A stretch of DNA of 64,000 nt from Berkiella sp963829835 (GCA_963829835.1 CAWHKC010000004.1:434001-498000), one strand, 5' to 3'; shown: positions 8,965-18,103, counted from the first letter of the stretch. Translations and numbers: made by a program. Notes: a model not told the origin generated them from the sequence alone.

Positions 8965-10650
8965 ATGCCAACACTGACTATTGCTGAAATACAAGAAAAA
9001 TTAAAAAACAATACTCTACCAGATAAATATTCCATACAAACGCCATCGACTCTGACTAAAGATGATTTAATTTCGACGTTAAATCTATTTCACTGTCATC
9101 AGCAAATGCTAGAATTTATTTTCAAGCTCAGTGAATCCACAGATGCTTTCATTGTTGTTAACAGTCAATCCGTTGCTTTGGGAAGCCCAGAAAGGTTTTT
9201 TCATGCTTATGCTGAAAATAGCCATGCTCTGGATACACTATCTAAAGAAAAGCAAGGTATTATTGTTGAGCACCTTAAGAGAAATAAATTCAAGAAAGAG
9301 CAGCTTTCCTATTTACTTTTCAATTTGCGCGGGCTGAATATTCGTGATTGGCTCTTAGCTTCAAAGTGTTTCACCCAAGAGACTTTAATTGAAGTCTGTA
9401 ATGATCCTGAGCTAATACAGAAACTGAATGATTATGATGTTAAATTACTTTACCATTATATTAATCCAGTGAGAAGTTGGCGCGTTTCTCCAACTCCTTT
9501 ATTAGATATGAGATATTTTACCTACCGAACAGGACATGTCTTAGGTCTGTCTGAAGCTATTAAAGTGAATGTACAAGGTAGAAAATTTGATTTCAAGTTT
9601 GAACCCGAAGGCGGTTATAGAGAAAGCTCCATCAAACTATTATTGGATTTCTTAAATCAATATCAACAATCTTCTCGTTCTCTCTTGTTTCAAAAAATAT
9701 ATCAAGCATTGAGAACTTCATATCTGCTTATGAAGTTTCATGATCATTTTTATAAAGAAGGAAGTGAACATCAATTATATGCCCACTATAAAAGTAATCA
9801 ATTAACGCCTATTGCCTCAGGCTGGCACCAACATACCATCGCGCTTACCTTCTATGGAAAATATCTCGTTTTATGTAATCGTGGAGAGGCAGGCGATCAA
9901 CGAAAAGGTTGCAAAATTTATGAAATTAAAAACCTAGCCTTGATTAATCCTGATCTATTTAAAAAATTAACTAACCCGATCACTTCTCCAGCAGACTTTA
10001 ATGCTATTTTAGAAAAAATTATTGATTTTAAAAAGCCTGTTGCACAATTTCGCTGCAAAGGTCATAAGCGGGGCACTTGCTCCTTTTCTAACCCGAAATC
10101 GATGGTTGAGGCTTTAATCGTACTAGCGCAAGCGGAGCCTTTTGCTTCTAAAGAAGAGCTATTAAAAGTAGTCATGGGTGAAGACAAAAGAAAGAAATAC
10201 AAACATTTCTCAAATTTCATGCGCAACCGAGAAATTGATGAACTGATCAAAAACATGTTTTATGCTCAAGATCCAGATTTGGTTGATTTTTTTGCAGAGC
10301 TCACTAAAGAAATTATTAGAGAACACCATGGTAAAGACAGAGGATTCATTAAAGACACTAAAGAAATTGAGCGTGCAATTAGTTTATATGAAAGAGTGCC
10401 TGATAAAGTTCAGAACCTCATTAAAACTGATAAAGAATTTATGATTTTGATGGATGAAATATATGCTAAACAACAACCGTCCAACGTCATCAAATGGGCT
10501 CATATTGAATATGTGAACGGCTATAATGACAAGCGTACCCATAAAGTTGCTATCGATAAAGGACAAATTATTGCGATAGACGATAATCCAACGCCTAAAA
10601 CACCTTTTACCTATAAAAGCGCCCGTAAATTAATCGCGACCTTTGGGTAA
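8965..10650 (+). CDS. Uncharacterised effector-like protein, paralogue of the next gene
   Basis: 561 residues, no signal peptide or membrane segment, no family recognised with certainty. It aligns along its length with the gene at 10803. The most conserved blocks are LLDMRYFTYRTGHVLGLSE (about 180-200), GWHQHTIALTFYGKYLVLCNRG (about 290-315), FRCKGHKRGTCSFSNPKS (about 360-380) and FAELTKEIIREHHGKDRGFIKD (about 440-460). The invariant His of GWxxH, Asn of CNRG and Cys of RGTC could be an active site with histidine before cysteine, as in circularly permuted papain-like folds; this is inference. It begins 48 nt after the ABM-like gene and is probably transcribed on its own. Confidence 0.6.
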   Translation: MPTLTIAEIQEKLKNNTLPDKYSIQTPSTLTKDDLISTLNLFHCHQQMLEFIFKLSESTDAFIVVNSQSVALGSPERFFHAYAENSHALDTLSKEKQGIIVEHLKRNKFKKEQLSYLLFNLRGLNIRDWLLASKCFTQETLIEVCNDPELIQKLNDYDVKLLYHYINPVRSWRVSPTPLLDMRYFTYRTGHVLGLSEAIKVNVQGRKFDFKFEPEGGYRESSIKLLLDFLNQYQQSSRSLLFQKIYQALRTSYLLMKFHDHFYKEGSEHQLYAHYKSNQLTPIASGWHQHTIALTFYGKYLVLCNRGEAGDQRKGCKIYEIKNLALINPDLFKKLTNPITSPADFNAILEKIIDFKKPVAQFRCKGHKRGTCSFSNPKSMVEALIVLAQAEPFASKEELLKVVMGEDKRKKYKHFSNFMRNREIDELIKNMFYAQDPDLVDFFAELTKEIIREHHGKDRGFIKDTKEIERAISLYERVPDKVQNLIKTDKEFMILMDEIYAKQQPSNVIKWAHIEYVNGYNDKRTHKVAIDKGQIIAIDDNPTPKTPFTYKSARKLIATFG

Positions 10651-10685
10651 TGCTTGTCGAAGATTTGTTGTTGATATAATATGCC
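10651..10685 (+). repeat. Duplication scar: copy of the 3' end of the ABM-like gene
   Basis: The stretch right after the stop of the 8965 gene (GTCGAAGATTTGTTGTTGAT, then ATAATATGCC) closely matches 8894-8922 (GTTGAAGATTTATTGTTGTT, then ATAATATGCC), which covers the last codons of the ABM-like gene and the bases after it. The second effector-like paralogue follows. This fits a tandem duplication whose unit began inside the ABM-like gene's 3' end and carried the upstream region plus the 561-residue gene. Confidence 0.6.
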
Positions 10686-10802
10686 TGCCTAAAATATTGT
10701 TAATACCTCTAAGTAGATGGATATACAAAGCTCTCGATGGATCTGAGTATTAAAGTTATTTAACTTTTAAATAAATGTAATACGCTGATTGACAGGAATT
10801 GT

Positions 10803-12500
10803 ATGCCTACCCTTTCTCTTGATGACATTGAAACGCATATCAAAAAGGGCACCTTACCTTATTCTTATCACATTAAAACGCCCTGCTCCCTTTACAGTGA
10901 TCGGCTTATCTGGATTTTATCGCAATTTAAAAATAATCAACAAATGCTTGACTTTATTACCTGCTTAAGTGAAACAGCCGGTATTTATGTTATAGCAAAA
11001 GATACCTCTATCTCAATGGGATCAACTGCGCGATTTGTCAATGCTTATACTATGCATGGTGTTCATTCAAGTAAGATAAGCAAAGAAAAACAAGCTGCTA
11101 TTTGTGATCATATTAAAAAATGTAAGTTCGACCGAACGCAATTAATTTATCTCTTACGAAATTTGGATAGAGAAGACATTCGAGATTTGATATTGTCTCC
11201 CGCTTGTCCATCAAGAAGTGATTTACTGCAACTATCACATGAGTATAGTTTTTTAAGCACAATTGATTCCGATACTATTAAATTACTCTACCACTTTTTT
11301 AATCCCAGAAGATTATGGCAAGAATCAGAAACGCCTTTGCTAGATATGACTTATTTTACTTATCGGGCCGGGCATGTATTAGGATTAAGTGACTATATTG
11401 AATTTGAATCGCAAGGTAGAAAATTTAAGCTTGACCCTGAAGGGGAATATACTGAAGTTTCTCTTAATTTATTAAAAACCCAAGTGGATGCTTTTAGAAA
11501 AGCTTTTCCCTCGAAAGCAAATGATGCAATATTTGAAGCTCTTCAACATTCCTCTGGACTCATTGAATATCAAGCAAATACTTATAAAAAGGGTACAGAA
11601 AAAGATTTCTTTGATAGATATAAAAGCAATCAAATGACTTTCCTTAGTGCAGGTTGGCACAAACATGGTGTAGGTTTAGCTTTTTATGGAAAATATTTAA
11701 TCTACTGTAATCGCGGGCATGCAGGAGATAGACGCTATGGTTGCAAGATTTTTGAAATACAAGATCTTAAAGGAGTCAATGAGGCGCTATTTCGAAAATT
11801 AATTAGCCATATGGATTATCCATCAGAATTCCATGCTATCTTAGAAAAAATAATTGATTTCAAAAATCCCGTAGTGAGATTTCGCTCAAAGCCTCAAAAG
11901 CGTGGTACTTGCACTTATATGAATCCCAAATCATCCATCGAAGCCATGATAGTGCTCTTGCAAGCAGGGCCCTTTGCCTCACACGAAATGTTACTAGAGA
12001 TCTATCAACAAGAATATTACCGAAGAAAATATAAAAATTTCACCTGCTTTATACGTAATCGAGAAATAGATGAGCTCGTAATAGACATGTTTTATGCCAA
12101 TCACCCTGATTTAATTACATTTTTTGCTGAACTGACTAAAGCCATTATTTGGGAGCATCATGGTAAAGACCGTGGCTTTATTAAAGATGATCAGGAAGTA
12201 GAACGAGCCATTGATTTATTTGAAAGAATTCCTGACAAAATAAAACGAGTTATCAACAATGATAAAAAGTTTTTGGAACTCATGGATAAGGTGAAAGCCA
12301 AGCATCAAAAGATCTTAGACGATAAAATGGATAAATCAAATAAAAGTGCACAAATCAAATATATTTATGATTATAAAAAATGGGCACTTCATAAAGTTTC
12401 AATCAACAAAGGATGCATCTTTGAAGTGGATGGGAATCCGACTCCAAAGATGCATTTCTCTTATAGGGAAGCTAGAAGGTTGATCTCAGTAGTGAGTTGA
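10803..12500 (+). CDS. Uncharacterised effector-like protein, tandem paralogue
   Basis: 565 residues from ATG 10803, with AGGA in front. It is the second copy of the 8965 family and keeps all its conserved blocks: LLDMTYFTYRAGHVLGLSD, AGWHKHGVGLAFYGKYLIYC, CNRGHAGDRRYGCKIFEI, KRGTCTYMNPKSSIEAM and ELTKAIIWEHHGKDRGFIKD. Divergence is spread along the whole protein rather than in one part, so both copies seem to be under selection. It has its own 150-nt upstream region. No function is assigned; the candidate His/Asn/Cys set is conserved here too. A T4SS or other secretion substrate is possible but unproven. Confidence 0.6.
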   Translation: MPTLSLDDIETHIKKGTLPYSYHIKTPCSLYSDRLIWILSQFKNNQQMLDFITCLSETAGIYVIAKDTSISMGSTARFVNAYTMHGVHSSKISKEKQAAICDHIKKCKFDRTQLIYLLRNLDREDIRDLILSPACPSRSDLLQLSHEYSFLSTIDSDTIKLLYHFFNPRRLWQESETPLLDMTYFTYRAGHVLGLSDYIEFESQGRKFKLDPEGEYTEVSLNLLKTQVDAFRKAFPSKANDAIFEALQHSSGLIEYQANTYKKGTEKDFFDRYKSNQMTFLSAGWHKHGVGLAFYGKYLIYCNRGHAGDRRYGCKIFEIQDLKGVNEALFRKLISHMDYPSEFHAILEKIIDFKNPVVRFRSKPQKRGTCTYMNPKSSIEAMIVLLQAGPFASHEMLLEIYQQEYYRRKYKNFTCFIRNREIDELVIDMFYANHPDLITFFAELTKAIIWEHHGKDRGFIKDDQEVERAIDLFERIPDKIKRVINNDKKFLELMDKVKAKHQKILDDKMDKSNKSAQIKYIYDYKKWALHKVSINKGCIFEVDGNPTPKMHFSYREARRLISVVS

Positions 12501-12556
12501 AACATCCCCCGGATGACTTTCTTTGATTTACTAAAGTTAGTTGTTTAAACTTGATA

Positions 12557-14074
12557 TCAACCTGGTCTTGCTCGCTTGCTAGGGTCTGCACTGTCCTCAC
12601 CATTTCGTTTAGTCCCTCGAGCAGGTTGTGGTTGCGCTTCATTAAAGCTTGGCAAATACGATGGCGCACTTGCAACAGGGGCTAAATCAGGTTGCGGAGC
12701 GATTTTGGTAAAGGGATGGTTTGCTCCAAATCGTTCTATTAAGTCATCATAACTAAAGCGTCCACGATCTAGTGCATTTCGCATCACGACTTGGGCCAAC
12801 TTTCTCTCTTGTAAAGCATTGATAAACTGCTCTACATAACTATCGGGTATATTAAAGATCTGCTTATTGAAAAAATCTTGTATAGACTCTGCGCTTGAAT
12901 ATCTTGCAAAATAAACGCAAAGAATTCCGCGGGTATCCTTACTAGTATCCGGAATATCAGCCAAATTCATTAATTGCATCAAATCGGTACGATTATTTCT
13001 TTCTAATGGCCTAACCAGTGCAGCTTGAAATTTACCTCCGCCAGCAAGCACTTGCAGTGCCCTAAAAGTGTCAGCTGTCATCGTTTGAAAGATATCATCA
13101 TAATGCCAAGTAGAAACAGCCTCACAAAACTCATCGTGACTAAGTAGTCTTCTTACGTCGTGTACATCAAACTCAACATGAAGACATTTTCTTATTTCTA
13201 GAATATTATCGTTCACAAGATGTGTGTCTATTGCCTTTAAGGTTTCATTGTTTCGAAAGTCTTCTTCTGGATGAACGGGATGACGATGCACTAAATTGAA
13301 GAGATATAATTTACGTTTTTCTGCCATCAGTTTCCTTAGCAGCTCTAAATCATTTATGGCTGCAGCCCATTGCAGCCCTCTCATTCCTTGTGGGGTTAAA
13401 TGTGATGGTGCAAATAAAGCGACGAGTGTTCTAAAATTTCTACATAGTGCAGCGTGTTTAAGAACTTTGCCAAATTCTAAATCTTCCATCCATCTTGGAT
13501 CACTAAAATCTCTTCCTCCTAATTTCATCAAATATTTAAAATCTTCAACATCTCTGTCGACTTGACTAAAAGCGACATCCATCTCTTGTATTAACTCTTT
13601 TGCTTTGCTCAACTCACGATATTTGGATCTAAGCTGATTTCTCAATCTTAATTTCACCTCTTCATAGCGCAGTCCAACAAACATTTTTGACGAAACATAA
13701 ACAGGAATAAATTCTGCGGGTTCATCTATTGGGGGAAACTTAAATCCTAAGAGGAGACGAATTGCTTCAAGAAAACACGCTGGATTTGTTAGATACATTT
13801 GCGAATCCATAAATATTGGAAAGAACCGTTGAATAAGGACTCTCAACAAATCAGGATCTTTTGTTAACGCGTCAAAATATTTGCATACAAGATTAAAATT
13901 AGCTCTATCTCTTAAGTCGATATCAAACAAAATGAATTCATAGATTTTAAGCCAAAGCGCTTTAGGCAGACCATGAAATTGTGCTGCTTTTAAGAGCGCA
14001 GCATATTCTGGTGTCAGAAGCTCTTCAGGTGTTAATGTGGTACCACCTTGCATATCAATCTCTCTCTTTGGCAT
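12557..14074 (-). CDS. F-box-like protein with C-terminal basic tail (putative effector)
   Basis: 505 residues. Residues about 35-85 read as an F-box: HGLPKALWLKIYEFILFDID followed by NFNLVCKYFDALTKDPDLL, with the LP, the I/L heptads and the V-C-K-x-F pattern. The middle (about 180-420) is helical and may hold degenerate ankyrin-like repeats (ALCRNFRTLVALFAPS, WAAAINDLELLRKLM). The C-terminus is low-complexity and ends KRNGEDSADPSKRARPG, which has the spacing of a bipartite nuclear localisation signal. F-box proteins recruit Skp1/cullin ubiquitin ligases in eukaryotes; in bacteria they are almost always effectors. It is convergent with the 10803 gene. The host role is inferred. Confidence 0.65.
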   Translation of the reverse strand: MPKREIDMQGGTTLTPEELLTPEYAALLKAAQFHGLPKALWLKIYEFILFDIDLRDRANFNLVCKYFDALTKDPDLLRVLIQRFFPIFMDSQMYLTNPACFLEAIRLLLGFKFPPIDEPAEFIPVYVSSKMFVGLRYEEVKLRLRNQLRSKYRELSKAKELIQEMDVAFSQVDRDVEDFKYLMKLGGRDFSDPRWMEDLEFGKVLKHAALCRNFRTLVALFAPSHLTPQGMRGLQWAAAINDLELLRKLMAEKRKLYLFNLVHRHPVHPEEDFRNNETLKAIDTHLVNDNILEIRKCLHVEFDVHDVRRLLSHDEFCEAVSTWHYDDIFQTMTADTFRALQVLAGGGKFQAALVRPLERNNRTDLMQLMNLADIPDTSKDTRGILCVYFARYSSAESIQDFFNKQIFNIPDSYVEQFINALQERKLAQVVMRNALDRGRFSYDDLIERFGANHPFTKIAPQPDLAPVASAPSYLPSFNEAQPQPARGTKRNGEDSADPSKRARPG

Positions 14075-14238
14075 TGTAAGTTATACAACTATACCTCTAT
14101 TGGGTAGAAATAGATGTCATATAAAATAATAGAATACCTAAAAGGTGATGATTGATAAAACAGACCTGATAAAAGAGAAGTTTAATGATTTGAAATTAAC
14201 CGTGCTTATACGCCCAATTTTGCACTGATTTGTAAGCG

Positions 14239-14274
14239 CTGACAGCACTTTGTTACACTATATATATAGTGTAA
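14239..14274 (+). promoter_or_regulatory. Candidate phhA promoter with 22-bp palindrome over the -10 region
   Basis: A perfect palindrome lies at 14253-14274 (left half TTACACTATAT, right half ATATAGTGTAA). CTGACA at 14239-14244 and TATATA at 14261-14266, 16 nt apart, make a plausible -35/-10 pair with the -10 inside the palindrome. A repressor bound here would block phhA transcription. The palindrome is not a recognised TyrR box. Confidence 0.45.
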
Positions 14275-14288
14275 AGGTGAGTAATCAC

Positions 14289-14306
14289 ATGAGTATCAAA
14301 CAATGA
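14289..14306 (+). CDS. Five-codon leader ORF overlapping the phhA start
   Basis: ATG at 14289 encodes MSIKQ and stops at TGA 14304-14306, which overlaps the phhA ATG at 14303. The purine-rich AAGGTGAG (14274-14281) is well spaced for this mini-ORF and too far (about 22 nt) for phhA. phhA may therefore be translated by termination-reinitiation. It could be coincidence, since the ORF is very short. Confidence 0.3.
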   Translation: MSIKQ

Positions 14307-15109
14307 AGCAAAGTAAGTATGTATCAAAAAAGCCAGACCCTAAGGGATATGTTGACTATTCCCCCGAAGAAAACGCGGTTTGGCATGATTTATACGTACG
14401 CCAAATGCAATTACTCCCCAATCGCGCCTGCAAAGAATATCTAAAGGGTATAGAGGATTTAGGCTTAACTGCTGATCATATTCCCCAAATTCCTGAGATC
14501 AATAGCAGACTGCGTGCGCTAACAGGATGGGAAGTGGCTCCTGTTCCCGCCTTAATTGATTTTCAAGGCTTTTTTGAATTAATGGCAAACAAGAAATTCC
14601 CTGCTGCCACTTTTATTCGTTCCCGCGAAGAAATGGATTATCTGCAAGAGCCTGATATTTTCCATGAAATATTTGGCCATTGCCCGCTTATCACACTCCC
14701 TGTTTACGCCGATTTTATGTATGAATATGGTAAATTGGGTTTAAAGGCAAACCATAAAGACCGCGTGATGTTAGCAAGACTCTATTGGTTTACCATTGAG
14801 TTTGGTTTAATTCAAACTATGGAAGGCTTACGCATTTATGGTGGCGGGATTTTATCTTCTTTTGGTGAATCCCAATACTGCTTAGACAGTGATAAGTGTA
14901 TTCGCAAACCCTTAGATCCGGTTGATGCTTTTCGCACGCCCTATCGCATTGATATTTTTCAACCATTGTATTTTGTCATTAACGATTTTGCAGATCTGTT
15001 TGGCTTGTCGAAATTGGATCTGATGGCAAAGGTGAATGAGGCTAGAGCCATGGGAATGCATGCACCATTATTTGAACCTAAAGTCAAAGATGATGGCAGA
15101 TTCTTATAG
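14303..15109 (+). CDS. phhA: Phenylalanine 4-hydroxylase
   Basis: 268 residues, the length of bacterial single-domain phenylalanine hydroxylases, which lack the regulatory ACT domain of animals. It converts Phe to Tyr with O2 and tetrahydropterin. The iron ligands are visible: His121 and His126 in DIFHEIFGHCPL and Glu166 in WFTIEFGLI. The pterin-side segment FQGFFELMANKKFPAATFIR is intact. No other in-frame ATG lies upstream before a stop (TAA). The pterin-recycling gene phhB lies just downstream on the opposite strand, and the rest of tyrosine catabolism follows. Confidence 0.95.
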   Translation: MKQSKYVSKKPDPKGYVDYSPEENAVWHDLYVRQMQLLPNRACKEYLKGIEDLGLTADHIPQIPEINSRLRALTGWEVAPVPALIDFQGFFELMANKKFPAATFIRSREEMDYLQEPDIFHEIFGHCPLITLPVYADFMYEYGKLGLKANHKDRVMLARLYWFTIEFGLIQTMEGLRIYGGGILSSFGESQYCLDSDKCIRKPLDPVDAFRTPYRIDIFQPLYFVINDFADLFGLSKLDLMAKVNEARAMGMHAPLFEPKVKDDGRFL

Positions 15110-15111
15110 AT

Positions 15112-15339
15112 CTATTTCTTATTAATTGCACCCACAATCAATAACACAATCCCGCCTGCAAGACATAATCCGCCCAATAATGGTGGAAAATATACCCTTT
15201 CTTTTGTCTGTGCAGTGATTTGAAGATCGCCGAATTTTGCGACTTCTTCTTTTTTTGTGTAATTAAAACCTTGATAAGAAAGTGCAATTATACCAATCAC
15301 GATTAAAATAATACCGACTATATTGGTAATTGATTTCAT
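15112..15339 (-). CDS. Small two-TM membrane protein (DUF3185-like)
   Basis: 75 residues from ATG 15339, preceded by GGAGGGATTAAC. Two hydrophobic helices (IVGIILIVIGIIALSYQGF near residues 6-24 and LLGGLCLAGGIVLLIVGAI near 53-71) flank a short polar loop containing KFGDLQITAQTKERV. This layout resembles the DUF3185 family of inner-membrane proteins of unknown role. It ends 3 nt from the convergent phhA stop and starts 29 nt after phhB, so it may be the last gene of the permease-hisC-phhB transcript. Confidence 0.6.
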   Translation of the reverse strand: MKSITNIVGIILIVIGIIALSYQGFNYTKKEEVAKFGDLQITAQTKERVYFPPLLGGLCLAGGIVLLIVGAINKK

Positions 15340-15368
15340 GTTAATCCCTCCCTGGACATAATACACCC

Positions 15369-15719
15369 TCACTTACCCACTTGTGTCATCGCAATGAGAG
15401 CATCTGATTTAGCTGCGCAGATAAAATCATTTTCTGATAAACCACCAATGGCATGGGTAGAATAACGGACCACACATCGATTATAGAACACTTCTAAGTC
15501 TGGATGATGATTTTCAGTATGCGAGACATAAGCTAAGGCATTTACAAAGGCCATGGTATGATAGTAGTTCTTAAAAGCATAAGTGCAATAGATTTGTGTT
15601 CCCTGCTCGTTCAGCTTCCAATCCTTAAGCTTCTTTAATAATTTTTCAGCCTCAACTAAGGTTAAGGGAGCAACGCCACCTTCGCAAGCTTTGCAATGTT
15701 TTTCTGTTAAATCATTCAT
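15369..15719 (-). CDS. phhB: Pterin-4a-carbinolamine dehydratase
   Basis: 116 residues from ATG 15719, whose ATGA overlaps the hisC stop by 4 nt. It dehydrates 4a-hydroxytetrahydropterin and so regenerates the cofactor of phenylalanine hydroxylase. The active-site signature is HTENHHPDLEV (about residues 66-76). The N-terminus is a little longer than minimal PCDs and includes a CKACEGG motif seen in many proteobacterial homologues. The partner phhA is encoded convergently just downstream. Confidence 0.9.
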   Translation of the reverse strand: MNDLTEKHCKACEGGVAPLTLVEAEKLLKKLKDWKLNEQGTQIYCTYAFKNYYHTMAFVNALAYVSHTENHHPDLEVFYNRCVVRYSTHAIGGLSENDFICAAKSDALIAMTQVGK

Positions 15720-16831
15720 GCGACTTTTTCCTTCTGCAATACTTTTGCTAAAGCCTTTAAGCAAGCTTCATTTTGTTTTGGCGTACCGATGGTTATGCGG
15801 AAATAATGTTCCAATTTATAAGGAGCTAAAGGTCTAATGATAATGCCATTTTCAAGCATCGTTTGAAATACATCCATACCAGGTATTTTAATCTCAACAG
15901 CAATAAAATTACCATGACTTGGTATAAAGCTAAGACCTAACTTATCCAACCCTTGTATTAATTGCTGTTTACCTTGCTCATTAATTAATACGCTTTTTTT
16001 GACAAATGCTTGATCTTCCAAAGCCAAACGAGCCGCCACTTGGGCTATATGATTAATATTAAAAGGTTGGCGAACCCGGTTCATCAAATCAATAACTTGC
16101 GGATTGGCAATACCATACCCCACACGCAAACCCGCCAATCCATATGCTTTCGAAAAGGTTCTGGTAATGATTAAATTTGGATATTGATCTAATAGAGGAA
16201 TGGTTTGAGGATAATCCCTTTCCAAAATATATTCATAATAAGCCTCATCGCATACTACAAACACATCAGGACTGACGTTATCCATAAACCTCATAAAATC
16301 CTGATGATTAACATAAGTGCCAGTGGGATTGTTAGGATTCGCAAATATAATCATGCGTGTTTTAGGTGTGATGGCATCCAACATCGCTTCTAAATCTATC
16401 CCAAAGTGATAGGATGGAATTTCTTTAACTTCCCGACCTAATCCTTGTGCCAAAATTTTATACGCTACAAAGGCATATTCTGAGATTAAAATATGGTGAT
16501 CGTCCCAAACAAAAGTTTGTATCGCCATGCGCAATACATCTTCTGAACCATTTCCCAAAATCAATTGATCAAAATGAATACGATGAAAGTCACTTAATGC
16601 TTTTTTAAGATCGTAAGCACTACCATCTGGGTATAACGTTAAATGTTGAAATTCATCACTCAATTGGCTCGTCACATGCGGACTAGCCCCTAAAGGATTT
16701 TCATTACTAGCTAATTTAATGAATTCAAGTCTACCAAGCTCACGTTGACATTCAGAAATTGGCTTTCCAGGTTGATAGGGTTTAACGGCAAGTAATTTAG
16801 GGTTTACGTATTTTGTTGGATCAAAAGACAT
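15716..16831 (-). CDS. Histidinol-phosphate/aromatic aminotransferase (HisC type)
   Basis: 371 residues, fold-type I PLP aminotransferase. Motifs: FIKLASNENPLG at the N-terminus, IIFANPNNPTGTYV, VVCDEAYYEY and the PLP lysine in TRTFSKAYGLAGLRVGYG. HisC enzymes act on histidinol phosphate and often on aromatic amino acids. No other his gene lies nearby, while phhB overlaps its 3' end and an aromatic permease precedes it. Its likely job here is transamination of tyrosine to 4-hydroxyphenylpyruvate, the substrate of HPPD. Family assignment is firm, substrate inferred. Confidence 0.85.
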   Translation of the reverse strand: MSFDPTKYVNPKLLAVKPYQPGKPISECQRELGRLEFIKLASNENPLGASPHVTSQLSDEFQHLTLYPDGSAYDLKKALSDFHRIHFDQLILGNGSEDVLRMAIQTFVWDDHHILISEYAFVAYKILAQGLGREVKEIPSYHFGIDLEAMLDAITPKTRMIIFANPNNPTGTYVNHQDFMRFMDNVSPDVFVVCDEAYYEYILERDYPQTIPLLDQYPNLIITRTFSKAYGLAGLRVGYGIANPQVIDLMNRVRQPFNINHIAQVAARLALEDQAFVKKSVLINEQGKQQLIQGLDKLGLSFIPSHGNFIAVEIKIPGMDVFQTMLENGIIIRPLAPYKLEHYFRITIGTPKQNEACLKALAKVLQKEKVA

Positions 16832-16849
16832 ATGCTTGGCTCTTCTATA

Positions 16850-18103
16850 TTAGTAGAATAAATGTGTTTCTGTTAACGGTGTAGGCAATTTATTAAACCG
16901 GTGCAGTATTTCTAATACAATCACCGCAAAACCAAATAATAATGTTATGGAAACAACAAGTTTTCCTCCCATAACGCGATATCCTTTAGCAATATTTAAA
17001 CGATATCTTCCCCACCATACCATCAAGGCAGGAAAAATAACGAGCAAGATAGCTGCAAAAAATCCGGCATAATGAAGCGCAGTAATAAACCTTGGATAAA
17101 ATAAAGCCATTAAAACCGGTGGCAAAAAGGTTAAAGCGGCAAGTGAGAATTTTCCGCTAACAGTTTTCTTGATATGAAAACCATCCGCAAAGAAATCAAA
17201 AAGACCCAAAGCCACTCCAATAAAAGAAGTTAACATGGCGCATAAACCGAATATACCTGCTAGCATCGTAACGTGAGGATTTTTTAGCAGATCACTTAAT
17301 AATTGCGTAAGCTCAATCACCGCTTGTTTGCCGGTAGTATGTTCGGCATGCAAAACGGCTACTAAACCACTTTCTCCCTTAACGGGGATCACACCTAACA
17401 CTAAAACTTCCCAAAGCAAGTAAACAACCAATGGCAATAAGCTACCTAAAAAGATAGACCACCGTAATGCTTTGACGTTACTGTCAAGATAGTTTTTTAA
17501 ACTGGGGATCAATAAATGAAAACCAAAAGAGGTCACCAATAAAGGGCCTGTTGTCCATAAATATTTTGGATTACCATCACTTAACATATCAGGTGAAACT
17601 TTGGGGATCACATTTGCAACAAGAGCAATGTAGGCCCCGATTAATCCAACCATCATAATTCGATTTGCCCAATCAACTGACCGCGCACCGAAATAGACTA
17701 TTGATGCGAATATGATGACGGTTACCCAAAGTCCCAACGACTCATCAAAACCGAATTTACCCAAAGATTTACCAATGATACCTGCAGCACCAGAAGTATA
17801 TGCTGTCATTAAAGCATATAAGAAAAGCACATACGTTAGCCAAGCAATTATTTCGCCTGGTTTTCCCAAAGTGGACTTAGCCATCGTAATGAGATTTGTT
17901 TCTTGTGGATACCAAAGAGAAACTTCAAGCATTAAGAAAGCACTGATGGTCATCATCATCCAGCAGAAAACAAAAAGCATAGCTGAAGGATAAAACCCAC
18001 CGGCTGCTGTTGAAACGGGCAGTGCCAACATACCTGCACCTATACAGGTGCCTGACACCAACATCGCGCCGCCAAAGATTCTATTCAATGATAAACCAGA
18101 CAA
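16850..18103 (-). CDS. Aromatic amino-acid permease (TyrP/Mtr-like, HAAAP family)
   Basis: 417 residues with about 11 hydrophobic helices. The first holds the family motif GGAMLVSGTCIGAGMLALPVS, and the C-terminal segments read AALTFLPPVLMALFYPRFI and AGFFAAILLVIFPALMVWWG. HAAAP permeases import tyrosine, tryptophan or related amino acids by proton symport across the inner membrane. It is 18 nt upstream of the aminotransferase gene, so uptake and first degradation step appear to be co-transcribed. It is divergent from HPPD across a 203-nt region. Tyrosine or phenylalanine is the contextual substrate. Confidence 0.82.
   Translation of the reverse strand: MSGLSLNRIFGGAMLVSGTCIGAGMLALPVSTAAGGFYPSAMLFVFCWMMMTISAFLMLEVSLWYPQETNLITMAKSTLGKPGEIIAWLTYVLFLYALMTAYTSGAAGIIGKSLGKFGFDESLGLWVTVIIFASIVYFGARSVDWANRIMMVGLIGAYIALVANVIPKVSPDMLSDGNPKYLWTTGPLLVTSFGFHLLIPSLKNYLDSNVKALRWSIFLGSLLPLVVYLLWEVLVLGVIPVKGESGLVAVLHAEHTTGKQAVIELTQLLSDLLKNPHVTMLAGIFGLCAMLTSFIGVALGLFDFFADGFHIKKTVSGKFSLAALTFLPPVLMALFYPRFITALHYAGFFAAILLVIFPALMVWWGRYRLNIAKGYRVMGGKLVVSITLLFGFAVIVLEILHRFNKLPTPLTETHLFY

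Noticed and set aside
12472..12675. Small minus-strand ORF overlapping the ends of two effector-like genes
   Set aside because: It only covers the 3' ends of two larger genes in another frame and has no ribosome binding site or recognisable pattern.
14253..14274. TyrR box upstream of phhA
   Set aside because: The palindrome does not have the TGTAAA-N6-TTTACA form; it is reported only as an unnamed operator.
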